From Leptospira koniambonensis (lineage in GTDB: Bacteria; Spirochaetota; Leptospiria; Leptospirales; Leptospiraceae): a stretch of 64,000 bases of DNA. The notes beneath the pieces were generated by a model, which searched no databases, was not told the origin of the DNA, and saw nothing but the letters and a program-made list of their open reading frames with translations. The position numbers and the translations under genes were made by a program. Shown in pieces: positions 1 to 7,914 of the stretch. The stretch lies in assembly GCF_004769555.1 (NCBI RefSeq), contig NZ_RQFY01000007.1:62001-126000 (forward strand), in the 5' to 3' direction. The first letter of the stretch is position 1, and each line of letters opens with the position of its first letter.

Positions 1-1
1 T

Positions 2-1162
2 ATTGTGGATGAGGATTCCAATTATTGTTTCGGAGAAGGTGGAGCAGGCACTTATTCAGACGGCAAACTTTATACAAGATCCAAAAAAAGAGGGAATGTC
101 CGTCGTATTCTGGAACTACTTGTAGGTTTTGGAGCAAATCCTAATATTCTAATAGATGCTCACCCTCATATAGGAACCAATAAACTTCCTAGTATTGTTC
201 GTAGAATGAGAGAAACCATCCAGGAAAGAGGCGGAGAAGTCCATTTCAACCAAAGAGTAACTGATCTAATCGTCGAAGGAAATTCTATTAAAGGTGTTAT
301 CACAAAGAATGGAGATCGTTTTCTTGCCGACAAAGTGATTTTGGCCACAGGACATTCTGCCAGAGATATATTTGAATTATTACATCATAAGGGAATAGAG
401 ATCCATTTAAAACCTCTTGCTGTGGGTGTTCGAGTAGAACATAAACAATCCTTAATAGACTCAATTCAGTATAGTTGCGATGACAGAGGTCCCTTTCTTC
501 CTCCTTCTCCTTATAGTGTTGTAAAACAGATCCATGGTAGAGGAGTGTATTCTTTCTGTATGTGCCCGGGAGGAGTGATCGCAGCATGTGCCACAAAACC
601 TGGAGAGGTTGTGACGAATGGTTGGTCTTCTTCTAAAAGAGCAAGGCCTACTGCAAATTCTGGGATCGTGGTGGAACTAAGGCAAGAGGACTTTCTACCT
701 CTCCAAAAGTTTGGGCCATTGGCTGCGATGGAATTCCAAAAAGAGATAGAACAAAAAGCTTGGATTGCAGGAGGAAAAACCCAAACAGCTCCTGCGACCA
801 GACTTGCTGATTTTGTAGAAGGTAAAATTTCTTCTGATCTTCCCAAAACTTCTTATCCTCCAGGAATTATATCTGCAGATCTTTCTTCCGTTCTTCCTAA
901 ATTTGTAATGAAGGCTTTGCAAGATGGATTCAAAGAATTTAATAAATCTATGAAAGGATATCTGACAAATGAAGCAGTGGTTCATGCTCCTGAGACTAGG
1001 ACTTCTTCTCCAGTTAGTATACCAAGAGATCCAGAAACATTGGAACATATTCGTATCAAAGGTTTGTATCCTTGCGGAGAAGGAGCCGGATATGCAGGCG
1101 GGATCGTGTCTGCAGCGATGGATGGGATCAGATGTGCACAGGCTTGTACTATTAGTGTTTAG
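2..1162 (+). CDS. FAD-dependent dehydrogenase, 5'-truncated by window edge
   Basis: The reading frame is open from the first bases, so the true start lies upstream; the in-frame GTG at 5 is not credible as a start because the N-terminal FAD-binding GxGxxG motif is absent. The visible part contains FGEGGAGTYSDGKL near its beginning, a VILATGHSARD dinucleotide-fold segment, and a C-terminal YPCGEGAGYAGGIVSAAMDG that closes the FAD site. This pattern fits the uncharacterised FAD-dependent dehydrogenase family (COG2509-like). The reaction and substrate are unknown. It ends 11 bases before the AraC-type regulator on the same strand, so the two may share a transcript. The family call is good; the exact function is open. 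Confidence 0.85.
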   Translation: MVDEDSNYCFGEGGAGTYSDGKLYTRSKKRGNVRRILELLVGFGANPNILIDAHPHIGTNKLPSIVRRMRETIQERGGEVHFNQRVTDLIVEGNSIKGVITKNGDRFLADKVILATGHSARDIFELLHHKGIEIHLKPLAVGVRVEHKQSLIDSIQYSCDDRGPFLPPSPYSVVKQIHGRGVYSFCMCPGGVIAACATKPGEVVTNGWSSSKRARPTANSGIVVELRQEDFLPLQKFGPLAAMEFQKEIEQKAWIAGGKTQTAPATRLADFVEGKISSDLPKTSYPPGIISADLSSVLPKFVMKALQDGFKEFNKSMKGYLTNEAVVHAPETRTSSPVSIPRDPETLEHIRIKGLYPCGEGAGYAGGIVSAAMDGIRCAQACTISV

Positions 1163-1173
1163 AATTTTTAATT

Positions 1174-1668
1174 ATGATAAACCACTATGATAAAATAGAT
1201 TCAGCGCTTAATTTTATAGAAAAAAATCTTAAGAATAATATATCCGTAAAAGACGTTTCAGAGAATTCATTTAGTTCTCTTTGGCATTTCCAAAGAATAT
1301 TCAGATATATGACTGGATATTCTGTGTATTCTTACATTCGCAAACGAAGACTTTCTGAAGCGGCACAAAAATTGATCCTAACTAGATCTAAGGTCATAGA
1401 TATTGCCTTTGAATTTGGATACGAAACTCCTGAAACTTTTCTAAGAGAATTTAAAAAGGATTTTGGAACCACTCCTTCTGAATATATGCTGTTTACCGTT
1501 CCCGGAAATACTACTGAAAAGTTACTCAGCGCCTGGAAATACATTTACGGCACCTGGCTTGCAAATAGCGAATATGAAAGAGGATCAGAAGACGATTTTG
1601 AGGTCTTTGATGAAAGATTTTGGGATCCTCAGAATCCGGTTTCCGAAATTTATATTTCGATCCGATAA
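1174..1668 (+). CDS. AraC-family regulator with shortened GyrI-like domain
   Basis: Residues about 5-105 form a complete AraC double helix-turn-helix DNA-binding domain (ISVKDVSE...LWHFQRIFR in the first helix pair, VIDIAFEFGYETPETFLREFKKDFG in the second). In related regulators this domain is followed by a GyrI-like effector-binding domain of roughly 150 residues. Here only its last part is present: WKYIYGTWL, DFEVFDERF and the closing EIYISIR, joined to the HTH by about a dozen residues. An in-frame internal deletion is the simplest reading. The protein (164 aa) probably still binds DNA but may not sense a small molecule. It starts at ATG 1174, just after the dehydrogenase stop, with a weak ribosome site. 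Confidence 0.8.
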   Translation: MINHYDKIDSALNFIEKNLKNNISVKDVSENSFSSLWHFQRIFRYMTGYSVYSYIRKRRLSEAAQKLILTRSKVIDIAFEFGYETPETFLREFKKDFGTTPSEYMLFTVPGNTTEKLLSAWKYIYGTWLANSEYERGSEDDFEVFDERFWDPQNPVSEIYISIR

Positions 1669-1692
1669 AAAGCACAAAAGGTCAAGATCGAA

Positions 1693-1708
1693 TCTAGGAA
1701 TTCCTACA
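1693..1708. repeat. Copy of a 16-bp palindrome (TCTAGGAATTCCTACA)
   Basis: Contains the perfect 12-bp palindrome TAGGAATTCCTA at 1695-1706. Including flanks it matches the pattern TGTAGGA-NN-TCCTACA, which recurs at 14964 and 41351. It sits 25 bases after the AraC-type gene. Whether it is a dispersed element, a protein site or a terminator stem is not decided here. Confidence 0.5.
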
Positions 1709-1771
1709 TACTTTTAAGTTAAGAAATATTGCCTTGTAGTAGATCCTATAAGTGCGACCTAAGAAGAATCC

Positions 1772-2215
1772 ATGGCTCAAAAAAAGAATCAGTTCCAAAA
1801 ATTCACTAATTCAGATGTAGCGGAAACATTCTCAGATTATTCTCCCGCTGTACGAGAGAAATTATTCCGTTTAAGAGAACTTATATTCGAAACTGCAAAA
1901 GAGACCCAAGGAGTAGGCAGGATAGAAGAAGTTCTAAAATGGGGACAACCCAGTTATATCACTCCTGAATCCAAAAGTGGGACTACGATCCGAATAGATG
2001 CATTAAAAGGGGAATCGAAAGAATATGCGATCTTCTTTCATTGCCAAACAGATCTGATCTCCAGATTTAGGAAATTATATCCTAAAACATTTCATTTCGA
2101 AGGAAACAGAAGTATTATATTTTCTGAAAATACTAAACTTCCGGAAAAAGAATTAAAACAATGTATTTCTTTCGCGTTGACTTACCACTCGGACAAAAAG
2201 AAAAAATCAAATTAA
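1772..2215 (+). CDS. DUF1801 domain protein
   Basis: A 147-residue cytosolic protein. Residues about 20-140 match the DUF1801/YdhG-like fold: an N-terminal helix YSPAVREKLFRLRELIFETAKET, the conserved EVLKWGQPSYI segment, a beta strand YAIFFHCQ, and a C-terminal helix LPEKELKQCISFALTYH. The family has no established biochemical function. The tail is Lys-rich. It has its own upstream gap of about 100 bases and ends before a strong AT-rich hairpin, so it is probably a single-gene unit. ATG 1772 is the first in-frame start and gives a full-length domain. Confidence 0.8.
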   Translation: MAQKKNQFQKFTNSDVAETFSDYSPAVREKLFRLRELIFETAKETQGVGRIEEVLKWGQPSYITPESKSGTTIRIDALKGESKEYAIFFHCQTDLISRFRKLYPKTFHFEGNRSIIFSENTKLPEKELKQCISFALTYHSDKKKKSN

Positions 2216-2245
2216 AAAATCCGTGCTTTTCACTGAAATTTAATA

Positions 2246-2278
2246 ATATTAACAAAAGATAATATATTTTGTTAATAT
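2246..2278. terminator. AT-rich hairpin between convergent genes
   Basis: A perfect 12-bp inverted repeat (2246-2257 against 2267-2278; arm ATATTAACAAAA) with a 9-base loop. It lies between the convergent ends of the DUF1801 gene and the thioesterase gene. The arms themselves supply a T-run in either direction, which fits a bidirectional terminator. The stem is weak because it is AT-rich. Confidence 0.5.
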
Positions 2279-2285
2279 CCTTTCT

Positions 2286-2714
2286 TCAGAACCAGGATCT
2301 AAAGACGTCCGGAATATTGCTAACTGTTCTAGTAGCATAATCCATGAACACAAGACCTGTTTTTGCATTACATACAATTTTGCCGTTAATCGGCCCGTCT
2401 GTATGGGTCATTCTATAATATAGATCGCAACCTTTCGCACTAAAATCACCTGCTCCGATCTCTACTCGGACCTGGTCTCCGAAAAAAGCTTCGGCCTTAT
2501 ATTCAACTACTAGATCGGTAAGAATGATCCCGTATCCGTTTACATCCAGTTCCGAAAATCCCTTCTCTTTGAATAATCTTGCTCTGGATTCATGTAAAAG
2601 AGAGACCACTTTATCGTGAGCTAAATGCGCTGCAAAATTTGTATCATAAATCCTGATATTTAAGCTGGTAGACCATGCCAGTTTTTCGGGCAGATCCAGT
2701 TGAACTCTTGCCAT
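2286..2714 (-). CDS. 4HBT-family acyl-CoA thioesterase
   Basis: A 142-residue hotdog-fold protein. The segment RIYDTNFAAHLAHDKVVSLLHESRARLF matches the 4-hydroxybenzoyl-CoA thioesterase family, where Asp-x-x-x/Asn-x-x-x-H acts near the thioester, followed by the long central helix and strands (VVEYKAEAFFGDQVRVEIG, KIVCNAKTGLVFMD). The likely role is hydrolysis of a cytosolic acyl-CoA thioester; the chain length preference cannot be read from sequence. It lies 21 bases after the Yip1-like gene on the same strand and may be co-transcribed with it. Confidence 0.85.
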   Translation of the reverse strand: MARVQLDLPEKLAWSTSLNIRIYDTNFAAHLAHDKVVSLLHESRARLFKEKGFSELDVNGYGIILTDLVVEYKAEAFFGDQVRVEIGAGDFSAKGCDLYYRMTHTDGPINGKIVCNAKTGLVFMDYATRTVSNIPDVFRSWF

Positions 2715-2735
2715 TATTTATCCTTTTTGAATATA

Positions 2736-3455
2736 CTAGTTGTCGTAGCCCTTTTCTTTGCGGGCTTCTTCTAATTTTCGGATCACATCTTCTGCATCTT
2801 GTATTTTCTCTCTTTCCTCTTCCGGTGTCATTGTTTCCGGTTGGGTAGGAATAGTGAGATTTTCCATCTGTGTATCATCTTTTAAGAAAAAAATACCATA
2901 AGAGATAAGTCCAATAACTAAACCAAAAATAATACTTATTCTTTGTCCTGCTTCTATCCCGTAGAATAATACTAGAATGACTAAGAAGGAAAAGTATATA
3001 AAGAATATTAAATATACGATAGATCCAAATATTCCGGTAAATCCAAAGAAGATCAGAAGTCCCAAGATCAAAAATGAATGAGCCAGTTTAGAACTTAATT
3101 CTAAACCTCGATCAGTTTCGAATGGATAAGAGAAAATTTTAGAAATTCCCCAAAGAATACCTACACCGGCACCTAGATAAATTACAGTGAAGAGTAATGC
3201 AAACAGAGTCCCGAAAAACATATCGGGTATAATCACTCTCGTGAACATATTCAGAATGGATCCGCCTAAGAATACATACTGTAATCCTAAAGCTTTAAAA
3301 GAAAGATGTGCAAAAAAATATCCGATCAATAACGGGATAAAAGTTTTAACAAATAAGATCGGATATCCGGGGAAGGGCGCTTTTTTTTGAAGTTCTTCTT
3401 TAGGAGAACGAATAAAGTTCCAGAAATTTTGGAAAAAAGATGAGATCAGTTTCAT
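2736..3455 (-). CDS. Yip1-like multi-pass membrane protein
   Basis: A 239-residue inner-membrane protein with an N-terminal cytosolic patch (NFWNFIRSPKEELQKK), about five hydrophobic segments between residues 30 and 195, and a charged C-terminal tail (TPEEEREKIQDAEDVIRKLEEARKEKG) likely to form a coiled coil. The FxxSPxE start and segment layout resemble Yip1-domain proteins, which have no settled bacterial function. The ATG directly abuts a 9-bp perfect hairpin at 3456-3486, leaving no separate ribosome site. No other in-frame ATG close to the N-terminus would serve better. Confidence 0.65.
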   Translation of the reverse strand: MKLISSFFQNFWNFIRSPKEELQKKAPFPGYPILFVKTFIPLLIGYFFAHLSFKALGLQYVFLGGSILNMFTRVIIPDMFFGTLFALLFTVIYLGAGVGILWGISKIFSYPFETDRGLELSSKLAHSFLILGLLIFFGFTGIFGSIVYLIFFIYFSFLVILVLFYGIEAGQRISIIFGLVIGLISYGIFFLKDDTQMENLTIPTQPETMTPEEEREKIQDAEDVIRKLEEARKEKGYDN

Positions 3456-3486
3456 TCGGGTCCCGCAAATATTTACAGGGACCCGA
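3456..3486 (-). promoter_or_regulatory. Strong hairpin abutting the Yip1-like start codon
   Basis: Perfect 9-bp inverted repeat TCGGGTCCC / GGGACCCGA with a 13-base loop. In minus orientation it follows the glutamate-synthase-like stop by 22 bases and its last base is adjacent to the next ATG. No T-run follows, so a plain intrinsic terminator is less likely than a structure affecting translation of the next gene or protecting the upstream mRNA end. Confidence 0.5.
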
Positions 3487-3508
3487 CCTAATGCAAGCGA
3501 TTTAAAAA

Positions 3509-5077
3509 CTAACCGAGTGCAGTGATATTACTCGTATAATCCATCATAGTGCTGAATTTTATAGGAGTTCTTTCGTATTCTAAAACTTCGGTCAGGGTCC
3601 TGAATCTATTTTGACCCGCTCCGATCTCTATATCGTTCCCTGTAAATTGAAGAGGATGTTCATATCCACATGCATGAGCTACGGATAATAATTCTTTTCT
3701 GAATCCTTTGATATAGTTTGCTGCACGTTTAGCTTTTTGTTCTACATCCAAACCTGCTTGTAACCACTTACTTTGAGTTGCTACTCCTGCAGGGCAATGA
3801 CCTGTATGACATTTTTGTGCCTGGATACAACCAATAGACATCATGGTCTCTCTTGCCACGTGGATGAGATCACAGCCCATAGCAAACGCGACTATTGCTC
3901 TGTCTGGAAAACCTAATTTTCCGCTGCCTATCCATACGATTCTGTCTGCGATCTCGTACTTTTGAAAAATCTTATATACTCTAGCAAATCCTACCTTAAA
4001 AGGAAGAGAAACGTGATCGGTAAAAGTTAAAGGTGCTGCTCCTGTTCCTCCTTCTCCTCCATCGATCGTGATGAAATCAGGACCTTGGCCCGTTTCTTTC
4101 ATCCGGCTCGCAAGTTCTTCCCAAAATTTAGATTCTCCCACTGCACTTTTAATCCCTACAGGAAGTCCGGAGGTGGATGCTAATTTTTCTATAAAGTCGA
4201 TCAGACTTTTTACATCATTAAATTCAGTATGTCCATTAGGCGAAATACAATCCTGTCCAGGTTGAATTCCTCTGATCTCTGCGATCTCTTTAGTGACTTT
4301 TGCTCCAGGCAAGATCCCTCCTTTTCCGGGTTTAGCGCCTTGAGAAAGTTTAATCTCTATTGCTCTGACATTTGGATTTGCATCTAAACGTTTTAAAAAA
4401 TGATCTAAGGAAAATTTACCTTTTTCGTCCCTGGCACCGAAGTACCCCGTACCTAGTTGCCATACAACATCTGCTCCGAAATTATGATAAGGAGAAAGTC
4501 CACCTTCCCCTGTATTATGATAACAACGTGCTATCTTTGCTCCTTTGTTTAAGGAAGATACGGCTCTTTCGCCCAAAGATCCATAAGACATTGCGGAGAT
4601 ATTTACAACCGATGCAGGTCTATATAATTTTTTTCTGTTCCTGAATTCTCCCATTACTTTGAGAGAAGGGATCATAGAACTATCAGCTTCTATAAATTTT
4701 GCTTTGTTTTCAGGGAAGGGGAAGGCAGAATGTTTGATGATAGGGTAGCCTGCATCGTATAATAATTCGGTAGTCCCAAATCCGAAATTATTATTTTGCA
4801 TTTTTGCTGTGGCATAAACCCAGGATCTTTCCGCCCTATTAAAAGGCATTTCTTCCTTATCATTAGCCACCCAATATTGCCTGAGTTCCGGTCCTATTTT
4901 TTCGAATAGATATCTGATATGACCTACGATTGGAAAGTTATGTTTGATCGTATGTTTTTTCTGGAATATATCATGGATAAAAACGCAGAGTAAAAAAAGA
5001 AAAACGACCCCCGACCAAAAAAGCCAAGCGTGTTCATCTATTAAGTTTAGATATTCTATCAACAGTTCTTCGGACAT
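3509..5077 (-). CDS. FMN-binding glutamate synthase family protein, membrane-anchored
   Basis: A 522-residue protein carrying only the FMN-barrel part of glutamate synthase (GltB central domain). An N-terminal membrane segment at about residues 17-36 (LFWSGVVFLFLLCVFIHDIF) precedes the domain. Recognisable motifs include SAMSYGSLGERAVSSLN, GEGGLSPYH, IDGGEGGTGAAPLTF, and a Cys cluster C417, C423, C428 (CIQAQKCHTGHC) of the type that binds the 3Fe-4S centre. There is no glutaminase domain. Such stand-alone proteins are common in bacteria, and their substrate is not settled; electron transfer or an oxidoreductase role at the membrane is inference. Confidence 0.88.
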   Translation of the reverse strand: MSEELLIEYLNLIDEHAWLFWSGVVFLFLLCVFIHDIFQKKHTIKHNFPIVGHIRYLFEKIGPELRQYWVANDKEEMPFNRAERSWVYATAKMQNNNFGFGTTELLYDAGYPIIKHSAFPFPENKAKFIEADSSMIPSLKVMGEFRNRKKLYRPASVVNISAMSYGSLGERAVSSLNKGAKIARCYHNTGEGGLSPYHNFGADVVWQLGTGYFGARDEKGKFSLDHFLKRLDANPNVRAIEIKLSQGAKPGKGGILPGAKVTKEIAEIRGIQPGQDCISPNGHTEFNDVKSLIDFIEKLASTSGLPVGIKSAVGESKFWEELASRMKETGQGPDFITIDGGEGGTGAAPLTFTDHVSLPFKVGFARVYKIFQKYEIADRIVWIGSGKLGFPDRAIVAFAMGCDLIHVARETMMSIGCIQAQKCHTGHCPAGVATQSKWLQAGLDVEQKAKRAANYIKGFRKELLSVAHACGYEHPLQFTGNDIEIGAGQNRFRTLTEVLEYERTPIKFSTMMDYTSNITALG

Positions 5078-5171
5078 GCGCCGAAGTATAGCCCACAGGC
5101 AAGAAATTGCAAATTAGTTTTTAGGGATTTGGGTCTTAAGCTTAGAGTGATGCGGCAGTCTCAGAAAACAA

Positions 5172-5969
5172 TCAAACATGTAAGACGAATTCTTTTTTGA
5201 ATTCTTTTCTGGCAGTCATCCGAATTCCGGAAAATTTTTTGCCATCCTGGATTACGAAACTATTACTCTTCACCCAATCTCCGGTATTGATAATATTCAT
5301 TTTAGGGATACATAAGAAGTCGTGTGTATGGCCTGAGATCAAAACCTTCTTATCTTGGTGGGTAAGTTTAGAAAGTTTTTGGTAATAATGTAATGTCTCT
5401 TCTACAGTGCTTGGATCTTGTCTGTTCAGATGTTTATGGTAGAAGTTTTCTGAAAATTTGAATAATGCAGGAAGAGCGGATGCGAATACATGAAGAATTC
5501 TTAAGACAAGAATGGAACCCATCCAGGTAAATTTGTTATACTGGCCTTGGTGACCATGGATGGCGATCAGAGTTTCATTCTCCGCCTTCTCACAAATGAT
5601 CCAACCTCTTTCGATAAGATAATGTTCTACCTTAGGGGTCAGTCTCATCAGATAAGAAGTAGTGTCGTGGTTCCCAACAATATAATATTTTTTGCCGTTA
5701 CCGGAAGAGAGCCTATCCAGACGTTCAAAAAGTTTATTAAATCTTTTTTTGCCTTTTACTCTTTGTAATCTTCTGTCCGCGCTGAAAAACCAGTTCTCGA
5801 TAATATCCCCGACAAGGTACAGATTATTGAAACGAATTTCTTTTTTGTTCAGATGGTCTAGTAGTTGGAAAAGCTCTTTGTGCTTATGTGATTTGATCTT
5901 CTTATTCAAAAGATAATGGATGTCAGAAATGAAAAACGCGTCGTAAAGTCTTCCTTTTCGAAATTTCAT
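5172..5969 (-). CDS. LpxH-like calcineurin metallophosphoesterase
   Basis: A 265-residue metallophosphoesterase with all five family blocks: D16 and H18 (ISDIHYLL), GD55 (LVGDIIENW), N100-H101-D102, H138/H140 (AIHGHQGQ), and a C-terminal SGHTHD. The layout and the insertion between the GNHD and GHTH blocks resemble UDP-2,3-diacylglucosamine hydrolase and relatives. Lipid A synthesis is one possible pathway. Leptospira commonly carries several such paralogues, so I do not assign lpxH. The gene stands alone between a synthase-like gene and the porin gene. Confidence 0.8.
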   Translation of the reverse strand: MKFRKGRLYDAFFISDIHYLLNKKIKSHKHKELFQLLDHLNKKEIRFNNLYLVGDIIENWFFSADRRLQRVKGKKRFNKLFERLDRLSSGNGKKYYIVGNHDTTSYLMRLTPKVEHYLIERGWIICEKAENETLIAIHGHQGQYNKFTWMGSILVLRILHVFASALPALFKFSENFYHKHLNRQDPSTVEETLHYYQKLSKLTHQDKKVLISGHTHDFLCIPKMNIINTGDWVKSNSFVIQDGKKFSGIRMTARKEFKKEFVLHV

Positions 5970-6107
5970 CTAGCTGAATAATACCTTACTTCCATAAGAC
6001 GAAATCCTGTAAGATTGTCAACGGATTCGAGGCTCAGATCGCCTCCCCAGAAACTTTCCGAGATGAAAAAACGATTACATTTTTTTCAAAGTCTTCGCTT
6101 AAATCTT

Positions 6108-7370
6108 TTATAAAAATACTTGTATCTGGGCTCTGATCCTATGAGAACCCAAACTGTCCACATATCCTCCTTCCAGATAAGCATAATCCGCCTGTATTTT
6201 CAAATTATGATCTTTGAGATAATAGGAAACTGCGAGACCTCTTTCTCTGGAATAAGTAAGTTTTGGATCTGTTTTTCCCCAGGGTCTATATTCAGAATAT
6301 CTAAGTGCCACTCCTAGATTATTTTGGAAAAGATAACCTAATTGGAAAAATCCTCCCTTTACTGATCTGGAATATTCTGTTAGGGTTCGATTCCCTATTT
6401 CTTTTTCCATAAAAGGCGAGTTTGCTTTTCTAGTTAGATATTCTCCGGAAGCTGAGAAACCTTTCCATTGGAATAAGAACTCTGCTCCAGTATTCGTATA
6501 ATCGAATCTTGCAAATTGATAGGTATCTCCATGAGTAGACAGTTCACGATTTGTATTTTGGTTATTTGCGCCTGCGACTGAAAGTGCAAGTTTTGGTTTG
6601 GCAGAATGTTCCAGATCCGGTTCTCCATTATCTGAAAAAACTCCCAACGGGTAATAGGTAAGTTTTCCGCTAGTTAATACTCCGCTTGAGTTAGAGCTCC
6701 TATTTCTTCCTTCTCCACCAAAAACACCTGCTGAATATCCGAAACAATTCCATCCAAATAAATTTGAAGAAGAGACTAAAACCCCGACATCTCTATCCAG
6801 ATTCAATTCTTCATTCGAAACGGTTCTATCTACAAATTCTTGCAGTCCATCAGATATAAATCTTTGGCGATTATAAGGTACTTTCATTTGCCCGACTTTA
6901 ATATTTGCGTTATTAAATTTTGTATAAGATAGGGAAGCATCTCTTAGGGGAATAGGTCTATCTTCTTCCATATCCAAATTAGAAAATGATAATTGAACGT
7001 AATACTGCCAATCCTTACCTAAAAAATTTCCGGCAAAAACAAGTCTTGCTCTTCTGGCTTGGAATTCTAAGCCTTCAGTTTGTTTTTCTCCTTCTTTTTG
7101 GCTGATCGTTTCAACTGCTCTTTCTTGAAAACGTACTCTCATGTTTAGAAAGTTTTGTTTATCTGAAGTTTCGAAAGAGAACCCTTTTCCAAATCCCATA
7201 CTGGTAAAAATATGTTCCTGTAATTCTTGCTGAGAGTTTGGATTTTTTTCGGAGCTTTCCGTTTGTCTTTGCCGGACCTTCTTCTTTTTAACCGATTTGA
7301 TCGATTCGGCATTTACGGATTGGGAAAATAGAAAGAGTAGAAGTGTGAAAATTGGATAGCGAGCTTTCAT
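6108..7370 (-). CDS. Phosphate-selective-type (OprO/OprP) porin
   Basis: A 420-residue outer-membrane protein with an N-terminal signal peptide (residues 1-21, ending SVNA). A short basic linker follows, then an aromatic-rich beta-barrel sequence with alternating hydrophobic residues. The segments FQARRARLVFAGNFLGKDWQYYVQLSF, GQMKVPYNRQRF and EFVDRTVSNEELNLDRDVGV are typical of the OprO/OprP porin family, and the chain ends in a hydrophobic IQVFL strand. The ion selectivity cannot be judged from sequence. It is flanked by gaps of about 90 and 140 bases and seems to be a single-gene unit. Confidence 0.85.
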   Translation of the reverse strand: MKARYPIFTLLLFLFSQSVNAESIKSVKKKKVRQRQTESSEKNPNSQQELQEHIFTSMGFGKGFSFETSDKQNFLNMRVRFQERAVETISQKEGEKQTEGLEFQARRARLVFAGNFLGKDWQYYVQLSFSNLDMEEDRPIPLRDASLSYTKFNNANIKVGQMKVPYNRQRFISDGLQEFVDRTVSNEELNLDRDVGVLVSSSNLFGWNCFGYSAGVFGGEGRNRSSNSSGVLTSGKLTYYPLGVFSDNGEPDLEHSAKPKLALSVAGANNQNTNRELSTHGDTYQFARFDYTNTGAEFLFQWKGFSASGEYLTRKANSPFMEKEIGNRTLTEYSRSVKGGFFQLGYLFQNNLGVALRYSEYRPWGKTDPKLTYSRERGLAVSYYLKDHNLKIQADYAYLEGGYVDSLGSHRIRAQIQVFL

Positions 7371-7463
7371 ATTTTTCTTATCTTCAAAATTGGAACCTAG
7401 GTTTAGAGTAACCGTTCCTTTTTTAAAGATAAGAATTCGAAAGAATTTTAGAAAATTATGGAA

Positions 7464-7856
7464 CTAGGTAGGAGGTCTGTGGTCCCACTCTAAATTCAGT
7501 ATAATAATGCAGGAGATAAGTACACTCACTGCCATTGCAAACAATAAGCCTCCATCATCATCTACTACTATTCCTAAAAATAAAAGGTGAGATAATACCG
7601 CTCCGATCATCAGCCCGAAACCTACTAAGGCTCCTACGAATCTGGATGGAGGGAAAATCAAAAGTGCTGCTACAAAAAATTCGACTGAGCCAGTTCCTAT
7701 CCTTCCCCATGGCTCTATCCCGAGAGTGGAGAAGATATGAACTGATTCATCTTGTCCTGTGAATTTAAAAAATAATGTCTGTAAAAATACAAGAGCCGAA
7801 AAAACGGAAAGTATCGTGGATAATCGATTCTTTACTGTTTGGGTCAAAACCGGCAT
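7464..7856 (-). CDS. DoxX-family membrane protein
   Basis: A 130-residue protein with four hydrophobic segments; KFTGQDESVHIFSTLGIEPWGRIGTGSVEFFVAALL is the characteristic DoxX signature. I place the start at ATG 7856 because AAAGGAG lies five bases upstream on the minus strand. A longer reading from 7931 would overlap the acyl-CoA ligase end and adds an atypical hydrophilic N-terminus. The role is unknown; relatives are linked to membrane redox or sulfur chemistry. It follows the acyl-CoA ligase gene by 58 bases on the same strand. Confidence 0.82.
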   Translation of the reverse strand: MPVLTQTVKNRLSTILSVFSALVFLQTLFFKFTGQDESVHIFSTLGIEPWGRIGTGSVEFFVAALLIFPPSRFVGALVGFGLMIGAVLSHLLFLGIVVDDDGGLLFAMAVSVLISCIIILNLEWDHRPPT

Positions 7857-7914
7857 AAAATCTCCTTTATCTTGGATTCGATCCTTTTTCAGATTCGTTA
7901 CGGCAAATGGAGTT

